From Pseudohongiella sp. (GTDB lineage: Bacteria; Pseudomonadota; Gammaproteobacteria; Pseudomonadales; Pseudohongiellaceae), in the NCBI GenBank assembly GCA_030696315.1, contig JAUYSM010000114.1:1-43883 (forward strand): a stretch of DNA of 43,883 nucleotides, read 5' to 3'. A program made the translations under genes and the position numbers. The notes under the pieces are model-generated. The model searched no databases and had not been told where the DNA came from. It saw only the letters and a program-made list of their open reading frames with translations. Below, one piece after another: positions 17,527 through 26,900 of the stretch; the stretch's first letter is position 1; each line of letters starts with the position of its first letter.

Positions 17527-17907
17527 TTATGTGTTTTTCCTGGAAATGTACCTGACATTCTCCAATCCCTCAAAATCATTATCTTGAGTCCAAACCACCG
17601 CTGCGTACTTTTGAGCCGTGGCGAAGACAATGCTGTCAGCCAATGGCAGCTTGTGGAGCACACCATATTTTGCAGCATCCATTGCAAGATCCGAATCCAA
17701 GGGAATCACTTTGCCTAGCTTCATATGTGCAGTTACTATCAAGGCTGCTTCCTCACCACGCTGGCGGAGCACATTCTTGAAAACTTCTGTAATCGTGATA
17801 CTCGGCACAAGGAGCTCTGGGAGTTTTTCGATTGGTTTCGAAAATATCGCAGCATTGCCGTCACCGGCGAAATACGACAACCAAGCTGATGAATCCACGA
17901 CATTCAT
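17527..17907 (-). CDS. vapC: PIN-domain toxin (VapC family ribonuclease)
   Basis: This 126-residue PIN-domain protein is the likely toxin of a type II toxin-antitoxin pair; VapC toxins are Mg-dependent RNases. The acidic active-site residues are visible: D5 in VVDSSAWLSYF, E41 in ITITEVFKNVL, D91 in LPLADSIVFATA, and D109 in WTQDNDFEGL. The start ATG 17907 overlaps the stop of the AbrB-type gene upstream (ATGA), the usual antitoxin-first order. The catalytic set looks intact, so the toxin should be active unless mutated elsewhere. Confidence 0.88.
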   Translation of the reverse strand: MNVVDSSAWLSYFAGDGNAAIFSKPIEKLPELLVPSITITEVFKNVLRQRGEEAALIVTAHMKLGKVIPLDSDLAMDAAKYGVLHKLPLADSIVFATAQKYAAVVWTQDNDFEGLENVRYISRKNT

Positions 17908-18110
17908 ATACGATCTTCTTCCCTGACAACGGAGGTGTCGATGCCCTCAAGAAAACCCTTCATTTCCTTCATAGGCCTTAGCGGGACTAGCTCGATTCGC
18001 CCCTGATAGCACACGATCTGGACTTTCTGGCCAGAGAAAATGCCCATGGATTCACGAATTTCTTTAGGAATTACAATCTGATACTTCGGGGAAACAGTTA
18101 CTGCTGTCAT
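17904..18110 (-). CDS. vapB: AbrB/SpoVT-type antitoxin (VapB)
   Basis: This 68-residue protein has an N-terminal swapped-hairpin AbrB domain (VTVSPKYQIVIPKEIRESMGI, then GQKVQIVCYQGRIELVP). A C-terminal tail (MKEMKGFLEGIDTSVVREEDRI) would be expected to thread through and block the VapC toxin. The start ATG 18110 has an AGGT about 6 bases upstream. It overlaps vapC by 4 bases. VapB-VapC complexes usually repress their own promoter, and repeated CTATCGAT elements lie just upstream. Confidence 0.87.
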   Translation of the reverse strand: MTAVTVSPKYQIVIPKEIRESMGIFSGQKVQIVCYQGRIELVPLRPMKEMKGFLEGIDTSVVREEDRI

Positions 18111-18118
18111 GATGTTAC

Positions 18119-18157
18119 CTATCGATAAGAGTTCGGTATTACGATACGTCTATCGAT
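18119..18157. promoter_or_regulatory. Paired CTATCGAT elements upstream of vapBC, candidate operator
   Basis: Two identical octamers CTATCGAT (18119-18126 and 18150-18157), each with a palindromic ATCGAT core, occur 31 bp apart, close to three helical turns, immediately upstream of the vapB start (18110). This is the position expected for the autoregulatory operator of a VapBC complex. The binding assignment is an inference. Confidence 0.5.
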
Positions 18158-18223
18158 TGGCGAGGTCAAGGCACACAACACCCCGCAATTACCCAACTGG
18201 CTATGCCATCGCCGAGCAGCCAA

Positions 18224-19156
18224 TCATTTCATTTTACCAAGATTCAAAATCTCGGTAAGCCCAGCCACAGCTCCACCAATATTGGCCAGTTCTGCCGGCA
18301 CTATCATGGTGTTGTTCTGCTTGGCCAGGTTGCCAAATTCTTTGACGTATTGTTCCGCAACGCGCAGGCTGACGGCGTCTTTGCCGCCGGGTTCCTGGAT
18401 GGCGGCGGCTATCAGTCGCAGGCCGGTGGCGGTGGCTTCGGCGATCAGTTCGATTTCGCGGGCGCGACCTTCGGCCTCGTTGATCTGGCGCATTTTGTCG
18501 CCTTCAGACAGGTTGATGACTTCCTGCTTCTGGCCTTCAGACACATTGATCATGGCCTGGCGTTCACCTTCTGACTTGGCGATGGCGGCGCGCCGTTCAC
18601 GCTCTGCGCGCATCTGCTGTTCGAGCGCATCTTTGATACTGGCTGGCAGTTCGATGTCGGAGATCTCGTAACGCAGGACTTTGATGCCCCATGGGGTTGC
18701 TGCTTCATCCAGGGCGTTCACCACGTCTTCGTTGATCTTGGCGCGCTCTTCAAAAGTTTTGTCCAGATCAGTCTGGCCAATCACTGAACGCATGGTGGTT
18801 TGTGCAAGCTGGCTGGCGGCGTAACGGTAGTTATTGATGCCGTAGCTGGCTTTGTGCGCATCAACCACCTGCATGTACAGCACACCGTTGATGCCGACCT
18901 GAATGTTGTCGCGAGTGACACAGGTCTGACGCTCGACGTCGATGACTTCTTCCTTCAACGTGTGCTGGTATGCCACTTTATCAATAAACGGGATCAGAAT
19001 ATGAAAGCCGGAATCCAGCGTGCGTGAGTATTTGCCCAGCCGTTCAATGACATAATTGGAACGCTGCGGGACAATGCGCGCGGTTTTGGCGACGGTGATG
19101 ACGGCGATCAATGCAAAACCGATCGCTAGGATATTGCCGAAGCTGAGTTCTTCCAT
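18224..19156 (-). CDS. SPFH/band 7 (stomatin, QmcA-like) membrane protein
   Basis: This 310-residue protein has one N-terminal membrane segment (about 7-23) and an SPFH domain (ARIVPQRSNYVIERLGKYSRTL; SGFHILIPFIDKVAY). A long charged, Ala/Glu-rich coiled-coil region (about 185-250, with repeated SEGE/SEGQ/SEGD units) and a Gly-rich end follow. Such proteins build ring-shaped microdomain scaffolds and are usually paired with NfeD proteins, exactly as here; the E. coli counterpart pair is qmcA-ybbJ. The start ATG 19156 has AGGGGA upstream. The NfeD gene lies 62 bases upstream on the same strand. Confidence 0.92.
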   Translation of the reverse strand: MEELSFGNILAIGFALIAVITVAKTARIVPQRSNYVIERLGKYSRTLDSGFHILIPFIDKVAYQHTLKEEVIDVERQTCVTRDNIQVGINGVLYMQVVDAHKASYGINNYRYAASQLAQTTMRSVIGQTDLDKTFEERAKINEDVVNALDEAATPWGIKVLRYEISDIELPASIKDALEQQMRAERERRAAIAKSEGERQAMINVSEGQKQEVINLSEGDKMRQINEAEGRAREIELIAEATATGLRLIAAAIQEPGGKDAVSLRVAEQYVKEFGNLAKQNNTMIVPAELANIGGAVAGLTEILNLGKMK

Positions 19157-19218
19157 GGTGTTCCCCTGTTAATAATCCGTATGTGTTGAAAGTTGTTGAG
19201 TAGATGCTGGTCAGCAGG

Positions 19219-19662
19219 TCAGGGCTTGTTTTTTGACACTGTCAGTTCAATCCCGTTGTTGCTGGTTACCCAGACGGCGTCGCCTGCTTTCAGATCTTCG
19301 TCGGAAAATGCTTTCCAGCGCACACCGTTGAGGGTGATGCGTCCGCCACCTTGCGCAAAATCATCCACGACCACCCCGCGCGCACCAATGTCGTGCTGAA
19401 AGTCGGGTCTGCCCTCGCTGGCGTCGGCCGTATAACCCTTGAACCAGCGCTTGAACTTGCCGCGCGCCAGCAACAGCGTTGACAGGCTGATGACACCGAA
19501 TGCCGTAAATTGCGCGGCCATGGATTCAATGATTCCAAGCTGCAGCAGCAGGCCGACTACCACGGCTGCAATGCCAAAAAAGACAGCAATCACGCTGGTG
19601 GCCATCAACTCCGACACAATCAGAATGATGCCGACCAGTATCCACAATAACGTTGCGCTCAT
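19219..19662 (-). CDS. NfeD-family membrane protein (short, YbbJ-like)
   Basis: I start this gene at ATG 19662 (MSATLLWILVG), preceded by AGGGAGA. The longer frame to 19779 lacks support. The 147-residue product has three or so N-terminal membrane spans (LLWILVGIILIVSELM; VIAVFFGIAAVVVGLLLQLGI; a third near FTAFGVISLSTLLLA) and a C-terminal OB-fold (IGARGVVVDDFAQGGGRITLNGVRWKA...KAGDAVWVTSNNGIELTV) typical of NfeD. It lacks the ClpP-like protease domain of long NfeD. It presumably works with the adjacent SPFH protein in membrane organisation. Confidence 0.9.
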   Translation of the reverse strand: MSATLLWILVGIILIVSELMATSVIAVFFGIAAVVVGLLLQLGIIESMAAQFTAFGVISLSTLLLARGKFKRWFKGYTADASEGRPDFQHDIGARGVVVDDFAQGGGRITLNGVRWKAFSDEDLKAGDAVWVTSNNGIELTVSKNKP

Positions 19663-19728
19663 AACATTCTCCCTGTCAGTGTGTTTGTGCGGTGGCCCGG
19701 GTGCCGGCTGAAAACTTATTTTGAAACA

Positions 19729-19776
19729 ATTGGCGAATAAGTACACAGCAGTTGTGTATATATTGCAACAGCCAAT
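19729..19776. promoter_or_regulatory. Nested inverted repeats in the nfeD / Yip1 divergent region
   Basis: Two nested inverted repeats occur between the divergent nfeD and Yip1-like genes: an inner TACACA (19742-19747) / TGTGTA (19753-19758) and an outer ATTGGC (19729-19734) / GCCAAT (19771-19776). On the - strand, TTGCAA and TGTACT are 17 bases apart in this stretch and could form a promoter for the nfeD-SPFH operon. The repeat could bind a regulator; none is identified. Confidence 0.35.
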
Positions 19777-19896
19777 CATTTTTGAAAGCGTGCGACGGAT
19801 TGCCGGACTTTTCGCTTTAACGCATTCAGAGTGACAATTGCAAACTCAGGGTTTACCCTCCGACTAAATGCTGCATTTTTTAAAGGGAGATCGAAT

Positions 19897-20622
19897 ATGG
19901 ACGTCAATAACCGCGCTCAGGCTGAGCAATCCCCGTCAGGCAATCTGGCGACTGCCGTTGATATCATTGCTACGCCGACGGCCGCCATGGCGCGCATCGA
20001 GCAACGCCCCTCCATTCTGTTTCCCTTATTGCTGGTCATGTTGCCCATGTTGCTGGTCATGGCGTGGTATGTGCAAATTGTGGATCAGGCGTGGATGCTT
20101 GACGACATGATGTCACGCTTTGGTGACATGACCCCCGAGCAATTGGAGGCATTTCGCGCGGCAGCAGGTGAGAATCCGGTATCTCTTGGGTCAACGGTGC
20201 TGGGTGCAGCGGTGTCTACCATTGTGCTGTACGCCATCCATGCCGGTTACCTCACGCTGGTCTCACTGATGAGCGGCGATCGCTACCGTTTTCGCCATTG
20301 GTTTTCGCTGTTGTGCTGGACCAATGTGCCGATGCTGCTGGTCACCCTGGTGATGGCAGTGAACATCCTGCTGGATACCAATGGTCAGCTCAGTATGTAC
20401 GATGCCAATTCTCTCAGCCTCGCGAGTCTGGGTTTGAATTCAGAGAGCATGGGCATCAATGCGTTGCTGGATACCTTCAGTCTGCCACTGATCTGGGCGC
20501 TGGCTCTATTGGTGGCAGGCTATCGGCAATGGCTGCGCTGCGGCTGGCTGCGCGCAACACTGCTGGTGCTGGCGCCGTATTTACTGGTCATCAGTGTGGT
20601 GATGTTTTTTGCGCTTCGTTAA
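19897..20622 (+). CDS. Yip1-family (PF04893-like) polytopic membrane protein
   Basis: I start this gene at ATG 19897 (MDVNNRAQAEQ), which has AGGGAG 6-7 bases upstream. The frame extends to 19831 without support. The 241-residue protein has a polar N-terminus with the family-like segment VDIIATPTAAMARIEQRPS, then about five or six membrane spans (near LLLVMLPMLLVMAWYV, VSTIVLYAIHAGYLTLVSL, MLLVTLVMAVNILL, and the end ATLLVLAPYLLVISVVMFF). Yip1-type proteins have no firm bacterial role. It is 28 bases upstream of a MacA-like gene and apparently in the same operon, so a link to the efflux system is possible. Confidence 0.8.
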   Translation: MDVNNRAQAEQSPSGNLATAVDIIATPTAAMARIEQRPSILFPLLLVMLPMLLVMAWYVQIVDQAWMLDDMMSRFGDMTPEQLEAFRAAAGENPVSLGSTVLGAAVSTIVLYAIHAGYLTLVSLMSGDRYRFRHWFSLLCWTNVPMLLVTLVMAVNILLDTNGQLSMYDANSLSLASLGLNSESMGINALLDTFSLPLIWALALLVAGYRQWLRCGWLRATLLVLAPYLLVISVVMFFALR

Positions 20623-20650
20623 CGTTGTTCATCGATAAAAGGCCAAGTCA

Positions 20651-21826
20651 ATGCGTGCCAGCAAGATCGTTTTTGTCCTGTTGATTGTGGTGTTGGTCGT
20701 GGCGCTGCCCATCGCCAATCGCAACTTTTTTGGTACTGCGGCAAAACCGGTGGATATTGCACCTGTTGCGACCCGCGTAATCAGCCCCTCCATTCTGGCG
20801 TCGGGTTTTCTGGCACATGAGCAAGAGGTTTTACTCAGTTCCGAAGTAATTGGCCGTGTGGCAGAGTTGTTTGTTGAGGAAGGTGACTCGGTAAAGGCCA
20901 ATGACCTGGTGCTGCGTGTGGATGATCGCAACCTGCTGGCGAGTCTCGAGCAGAGCCAGGCAGCCGTGCGTCTGAATGAAATTGATATCGAGCGGCAGCA
21001 GGTGCGGGTTGAAAACCTGCAACTGCAGTGGGACAGATCAAACAGCTTGCATAACCGCGGCATGATCGGTGATGAGGAGTTTCAGACAGTTTCCAACCAA
21101 CTGGCGCTGGCGCGTATTGATCTGAAGTCGGCGCAGGAGCGTCTGCTGCAAAGCCATGCTCAGCTTGATCAGGTGAATGATCAGCTCAGCAAGACCAAAA
21201 TTGTTTCTCCAATCGATGGCGTGGTGACCAGCCTGGATATCAAGGTGGGCGAAACGGCCATTGCCAGTGCCACCAACATCCCGGGTTCCTCGCTGATGAC
21301 CATCGCAAATCCTGACAGTATTTATACTGAAGTGCTTGTGGATGAAGCCGATGTTGCGACCATACAGGTCGGGCAGCGTGCCGAGATTGTGGCGATTGCT
21401 TACCCCGATCAGGCGATGGTGGGCACGGTGCAGTTTATAGCCAACACCGCAAAAATCGCGACCGGGCGACAGGGCTTGAGTTTTACCGTGAAAATTGCCA
21501 TCACCGATCCGGGTGATGTGGTACTGCGCCCGGGCATGTCCTGTCGTGCGGAGATTTTTACCCGTCAGGATCTGGAGGTGCCTGCGGTGCCGATCAGGGC
21601 AATCTCGTTTGAAGAGAATCGCTCCGCCCGCCGCAACGAGTACTTTGTTTTTGTGAATGACAACGGTGTCGCCAGAAAAACGCAGGTGGAAGTCGGTGTT
21701 TCAGACGATGAATATCAGGAAATCATCAGTGGCGTGCAAACCGGCACTCAGATAGTAGTGGGTCCGGATTCTGTACTACGTCACTTGCTGGACGGTGATC
21801 AGATTGACGTCACTCTCACCAATTAG
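20651..21826 (+). CDS. Periplasmic adaptor (HlyD/MacA-type membrane fusion protein)
   Basis: This 391-residue adaptor has an N-terminal membrane anchor (KIVFVLLIVVLVVALPIA), a lipoyl/biotinyl-like half (LLSSEVIGRVAELFVEEGDSV), and a coiled-coil hairpin (about 95-180, SLEQSQAAVRLNEIDIERQQ onward). The second lipoyl half is KTKIVSPIDGVVTSLDIKVGE, and a beta-barrel follows (YTEVLVDEADVATIQVGQRA). It would link the following ABC transporter to an outer-membrane channel such as TolC, which is not encoded here. ATG 20651 has AAGG upstream. The downstream ATPase starts 21 bases after the stop. Confidence 0.9.
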   Translation: MRASKIVFVLLIVVLVVALPIANRNFFGTAAKPVDIAPVATRVISPSILASGFLAHEQEVLLSSEVIGRVAELFVEEGDSVKANDLVLRVDDRNLLASLEQSQAAVRLNEIDIERQQVRVENLQLQWDRSNSLHNRGMIGDEEFQTVSNQLALARIDLKSAQERLLQSHAQLDQVNDQLSKTKIVSPIDGVVTSLDIKVGETAIASATNIPGSSLMTIANPDSIYTEVLVDEADVATIQVGQRAEIVAIAYPDQAMVGTVQFIANTAKIATGRQGLSFTVKIAITDPGDVVLRPGMSCRAEIFTRQDLEVPAVPIRAISFEENRSARRNEYFVFVNDNGVARKTQVEVGVSDDEYQEIISGVQTGTQIVVGPDSVLRHLLDGDQIDVTLTN

Positions 21827-21847
21827 CCTCAGAGTAGCGCATAACGT

Positions 21848-22600
21848 ATGTCACTGATCGAGCTGCAGGATATCACCAAGTTCTATGAGATGGGCGACCA
21901 GACAGTGCGCGCGCTGGATGGCATTTCTATCCGCATTGAGAAAAATGATTACGTCGCTTTTATAGGGTCTTCTGGCTCTGGCAAGTCCACCATGCTGAAC
22001 ATTCTAGGCTGTCTGGACAGGCCTACCAGCGGGCGTTATCACCTCAATGAGCAAAATGTGGAGAATCTGACAGCGAATGAGCTGGCTGCAATACGCAATC
22101 ACGAAATCGGGTTCATTTTTCAGAGTTTTAATCTGCTGCCGCGCGCCACTGCCTTGTACAACGTGATGCAGCCGCTGATTTACCGCAACGTGGGTTGGAG
22201 CAAGCGCAAGGCCATGGCCATGGAAGCGTTGCGGCGCGTGAATCTGGGTGAGCGTGTCAATCATCTGCCAAACCAGTTATCTGGCGGGCAGCGGCAGCGT
22301 GTGGCCATTGCCCGGGCGCTGGTGACCAATCCGTCCATTTTGCTGGCTGATGAACCTACCGGCAACCTTGATTCGCGTACGACCGCAGAGATCATGCAGC
22401 TGTTTGATGACTTGCATAGAGAAGGGCACACATTAATTCTGGTCACGCACGAGGATGAAATTGCGCGCCACTGCAAGCGTATTGTTGAGATGAAAGACGG
22501 CCGTGTGCATCGGGACTTTGTAACAGAGCGTCAAGACATGGACGCCGCAAACCCGGTCGCCGCGCACACTCAGGTTTCAAGTGCACAGGTGTCAAACTGA
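21848..22600 (+). CDS. MacB-type ABC transporter ATP-binding protein
   Basis: This 250-residue ATPase belongs to the LolD/MacB/FtsE group. It shows Walker A GSSGSGKST (40-48), the family motif IGFIFQSFNLLPRATALYNV after the Q-loop, signature LSGGQRQRVAIARAL, Walker B ILLADEPTGNLD and the switch HEDEIARHC. The transporter half is encoded separately by the next gene rather than fused as in E. coli MacB. Substrates of this type include peptides, lipoproteins or macrolides; the exact one is unknown. It lies in an adaptor-ATPase-permease operon. Confidence 0.93.
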   Translation: MSLIELQDITKFYEMGDQTVRALDGISIRIEKNDYVAFIGSSGSGKSTMLNILGCLDRPTSGRYHLNEQNVENLTANELAAIRNHEIGFIFQSFNLLPRATALYNVMQPLIYRNVGWSKRKAMAMEALRRVNLGERVNHLPNQLSGGQRQRVAIARALVTNPSILLADEPTGNLDSRTTAEIMQLFDDLHREGHTLILVTHEDEIARHCKRIVEMKDGRVHRDFVTERQDMDAANPVAAHTQVSSAQVSN

Positions 22601-22601
22601 C

Positions 22602-23828
22602 ATGTTTTTTGTCATTATCGAAAGCACCCGTTCTGCCCTGGCCTCGATTTGGGCGCATGGTTTTCGTAGCTTTCTGACCACTCTAGGCATTGTGATTGGG
22701 GTGGCCAGTGTCATTGCGGTGATCTCGCTGACGCAAGGGCTGCGCGCCTCTGTGGGTGAACAGTTTTCAGCATTGGGCAGCAACAGTCTGACCATCTCTG
22801 CCTATACCCCGCTGCAGGATCAGATTCAGGGGCGCCGCGCGCGGCTGACACCGGATGATCTAGAGATTGTTGAGCGCCGCGTAGATGGGGTAGCGTCCAT
22901 TACGCCGCTGTTGTACGCCACCCGTTCTTCACAGATACGTTACGGTTCACAAACGACCTTCAGTCAGATCATGGGCACCGGTTATGCCTATCGTGATGTT
23001 GGTCAGTTTTATGTACAAACCGGGCGCTTTCTGGCCAACAGTGACAACGATACCCGGCGCCGGGTGGCGGTGATTGGTGATGCGGTGAGGGATAACCTCA
23101 ATCTGCCTGACAACCCGGTTAATGAATATGTCGAGCTCGGCGGCGAGTGGTTCCGAATTGTGGGGCTGCTGGAACCTAAAGGCGACATCATGGGATTTAA
23201 TCAGGACGACATTGTGCTGGTGCCGTTTGCAACCATGCAAAGTATTCAGGGCAATCAAGCACAAACCGATATTCAGATCCAGTTGCGGGTCAGTGATGAT
23301 GCGGACGTGGACGCCGTGGTCAGCCGTGTTGAATCTGTGCTGCGCAATGCGCGTGGAATTGAGCCGGGCCAGCGTGACGATTTCCAGATTCAGACACCTG
23401 AGCAACTGATGGAGACCGTCGACAACGTCATTGGCATGGTAACCATTGTGCTGGGTGGCATTGTCAGCATCTCCTTGCTGGTTGGCGGCATCGGTATCAT
23501 GAATATCATGCTGGTGTCCGTAACCGAGCGTACCCGGGAGATCGGTATCTGCAAAGCCATTGGCGCTAAACGTCATCACATCTTGCTGCAGTTTCTGATT
23601 GAAGCGGTGGTGTTGTCGATGCTGGGTGGGCTGGTTGGCGTTGCCGCAGGTTATGGTCTTGGCATGCTGGTCGCAGCCAATATCCCCGGATTTCCACCCG
23701 CCACCGTGCCGCTATGGGCGGTGATGCTGGCCCTTGGTTTCTCTGGTTTTGTTGGCGTCCTGTTTGGCATTCTGCCCGCCGGCAAAGCAGCCAATCTCGA
23801 TCCAATCGACGCACTACGTTACGAATAA
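22602..23828 (+). CDS. MacB-type ABC transporter permease
   Basis: I start this gene at ATG 22602 (MFFVIIESTRSALASI), directly after the ATPase stop (22598-22600). A GTG at 22581 is possible but overlaps the ATPase end. The 408-residue protein has an N-terminal span (SFLTTLGIVIGVASVIAVISL), a large MacB periplasmic domain (about 45-280), and three C-terminal spans with GGIVSISLLVGGIGIMNIML, SVTERTREIGICKAIGAKR and the end GILPAGKAANLDPIDALRYE. These are the FtsX/MacB permease hallmarks of mechanotransmission transporters. A strong terminator follows. Confidence 0.93.
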   Translation: MFFVIIESTRSALASIWAHGFRSFLTTLGIVIGVASVIAVISLTQGLRASVGEQFSALGSNSLTISAYTPLQDQIQGRRARLTPDDLEIVERRVDGVASITPLLYATRSSQIRYGSQTTFSQIMGTGYAYRDVGQFYVQTGRFLANSDNDTRRRVAVIGDAVRDNLNLPDNPVNEYVELGGEWFRIVGLLEPKGDIMGFNQDDIVLVPFATMQSIQGNQAQTDIQIQLRVSDDADVDAVVSRVESVLRNARGIEPGQRDDFQIQTPEQLMETVDNVIGMVTIVLGGIVSISLLVGGIGIMNIMLVSVTERTREIGICKAIGAKRHHILLQFLIEAVVLSMLGGLVGVAAGYGLGMLVAANIPGFPPATVPLWAVMLALGFSGFVGVLFGILPAGKAANLDPIDALRYE

Positions 23829-23905
23829 CCGCAGCTTTCACCTCATGACCAGTACCCGCGGCCAGCGGATGCCTGCCTACGACAAAATCTTTTTTGAGTC
23901 CAAAA

Positions 23906-23941
23906 AAAAGCCCCACCAAGTAAAAACAAGGTGGGGCTTTT
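23906..23941. terminator. Strong bidirectional intrinsic terminator
   Basis: A perfect 12-bp inverted repeat (AAAAGCCCCACC, 12-base loop, GGTGGGGCTTTT) lies between the MacB-type permease (+, stop 23828) and the TonB-dependent receptor (-, stop 23980). The GC-rich stem is flanked by A-tracts on the left and T's on the right, so it can terminate transcription from both directions. Confidence 0.9.
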
Positions 23942-23979
23942 AGTCAGAACCCTGTCACAGGTTCCGGTATGTCAGCCGA

Positions 23980-26900
23980 TCAGAAACGCTTGGTCAGACC
24001 AATTTCGAACGTACGACCCAGTGGGTTGCCGATACGTGGGTCGTAACCCATTTCCTGGCGCGACTCGGGCGGATTTTCATCCGTCAGGTTCTGGATAGAA
24101 GCATTCAAAGTAGCATCCCAACGAGCCAGGTCCACTGTGTAGTGGAAGTCCAGCGCGATCCAGTCGTCACCGTATACACCGTAGGTGCTTGGGCCGAATG
24201 GCGTAGTTGTGCCAGGCTGACGGCCGTTTGGCGTCAGTGCTGCGTCACCAACACGGGTGCCATCAGCATTGAAGTAACGATCATCCTTCACGCCTTTGAT
24301 GTACTGAGTCATCAGACGGAAGTTGTGGTCGCCCTGTGAGTAGTTGGCAGTGAAGTTACCGCGCCACTCGGATACCGCGTTAGCGATGGTTGCGAAGTTC
24401 AGGAAGCCCAAACGATCGTCACCAGCACTGATGGTGTAGCCATCGAGTGTTGTTGCGGTGAATTTGAACTCGTTGATTTTGGTTGCAGTGGCGCTGAATG
24501 TCAGGTCACCTGCAAACGCCGGGAAGCCGTAGCTGGTCTGGATATCAAAACCAGAGGTTGTCTGTCCTGGGCCGTTACCAAAGTCAGTACGCACAGATGC
24601 GAAGTCAGCTGCTGATGTCACGCCTTGTTGGCACTGACCGTTGAATACAACTCGGCCTGCCAGAGGGTGTGCACAGTTAGCCAGCGCTGTACCATTGGTT
24701 GGAATGGTCGCAGAGCCGGTTGGAGAAATGCTGAATACCGCGGAGGCGATCTGGTTGGCAGATGCCAACAGCGCCAGTTCGTTTTCAGTTTCGATGTTGA
24801 AGAAGTCAACAATAAAACGGAAATCGCTGCCAGCGTTGAAACCTTCAGATTGCCAGATGGCACCGGTGCTCCAGACAGTAGCTTCTTCCGGCACGATACC
24901 AGCAGCAGTCACAGTCTGTGCGCCACGCCAGTTACCGGCCGCGATGGTGTAGCTGTTGGTGCCGTTGGTGACTTCACCGGGGATGACGTCAGCGCCTGGC
25001 GCCTGGTAGTTGGTGCCGTAAGAACCACGGAATGACAGGTTATCAGTCAATGTGTACTGACCAGATACCTTGTAAACCGTTGAGTCCAGGTCGCCAGAGA
25101 ATTCTTCGTAACGCACAGCCGCTGACAGGTACAGGGAATCAAATACTGGCAAGCTCAACTCACCGAATACTGAGGTCTGATCCTGAGTGCTGTAGTCAGG
25201 TACGTTGGTACCAAAGAACTGGAATGGGCCTGGGCCGTCAGGCGTACAGCCGTTGTACAGCGGGTCAGTTGGAGCACGTGGAACCTGGCCGCCTGATGCA
25301 GGCACCTGGCAAGGGGTTGAACCATTAAACAGCGGATCGCTGACGATCTCGTTGTTCTCAGTAGTACGCACCTGGCCACCGGCCGCCCAACCTACATTGC
25401 CACCTGGCAATGCGATCGGGGTTTCGCCGCTGAACACAGCGTCAAAAGTCAGGTTCCAGTTGATGTCACGTGCAGCACGGTCGTTAAACAACCAGGCAAT
25501 CAGCTCGTCCGAGTTCTCTGCACCAGCAACATAGCTTGGGTTAGCCAGGCCATACACAGGCTGTGACGCAAAGTTGGATGCGAAGGGGTTGTACCATGAG
25601 CAACCGGCAGAGCCAGCCATCGCTGGGTTCTGTGTACCAAAACGGTTAGGGTTCTGGTCGGTTACGTTACAGTTCGGGCCACCAAAACCGTTTAATGCTT
25701 CCTGAACACGGTACAGCATCATGTCCGGGCTGTCAGCATACAGGTTGGTACGGTTGTAGGTTGCTGCGATGTCGTAGCTGATGCCGTTGTCAAACTCGCC
25801 TTCAAAGCCTGAGGAAATGTGGGCAAACTTGTTACGGATTTTGCTGGGGGTACTGAATTTGCCATCTTCTGCAAAGGTATCCAGACCACCGTGTGCAAAC
25901 GCGCGGTAGGTCACCGGGGTGAAACCCTGGGTTGCCGCAAACGCCGGGTTGCTGGCAAAACCGGTACGCTGTGCAAAGTCAGCTACAAACGGGTTGGACT
26001 TCGGTACGTACAGCTGGTAAGTCGCGCCGCCATGGATAGCGGGGCCACGAATCACAGGCTGTGACGGTGAGCCGTACTGGTACGGTGTGTCAACCATGGA
26101 GTACGCGGCACGCACGTAGAAATCCATGGTATCGGTCACGGCAGTTTTTACCTGGGTGTACAGACGGTAAATGTCGTTGTCAGACACAACGTTGTAGTAA
26201 GGAATGTAGTTATACGCACAGCTGAAGTTGTTAACGTATACGCCACCCACCGCTTCACAGGAGCTCTGTGTAAAGTCGGAAATGATGCCACCGGTTGGTG
26301 CGCCCCAGTCGCCGTTGGCTGTGGATGAAGCCGGGTTGTAAACCTGTGATGCCGGCAGTGTGCCACGTGGCAACCAGCCCGCCAGGTTGGTCAGAGTTGA
26401 CCAGGGCGCAGGGTTGACGCCGTAAGGCTGGTCAGTAAATGAACGGTCTTTGGCATCCAGACGTGAACGGTGTTCCCACTGTGCAGCCCAGATAACGTCG
26501 GTGTTATCGCTGCCGAATCCGCCGAGGATACCAAAGGTGTAATCACCGTCAGAACCGTCGATGGCTTTGTAAGAAGATTGAATTTCAACGCCGTCGTAGC
26601 TGTCGCGGCTGATGAAGTTAACAACACCACCGGTAGCATCCGCACCGTAGGTTACGGCCGCGCCGTCCTTCAGAATCTCGGTACGTGACAATGCGATTGA
26701 TGGGATCACAGAGGTGTTCTGGGTTACGCGGCGGCCGTTGAACAGGGACAGTGTTTTGTCCGAGCCGATACCGCGCAGGTTGTAGCTGACGCTACCGGTC
26801 AGGCCGGCACCGCCAAAATAGTAAGACTCACCGGATGTGGCACCGGAGATGCTCAGGCTTTTTGCAAAGTCCAGAGCGGATGGAGAACCTGACAGTTTCA

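Noticed and set aside
17433-17687. Open frame on the - strand overlapping the vapC 3' end, ending in a protein-like tail (RYEKWMDIIKISDPQGLW).
   Set aside because: Most of it is vapC in another frame; no ribosome binding site and no recognised family. The last 30 codons might be a gene remnant, but evidence is too thin.
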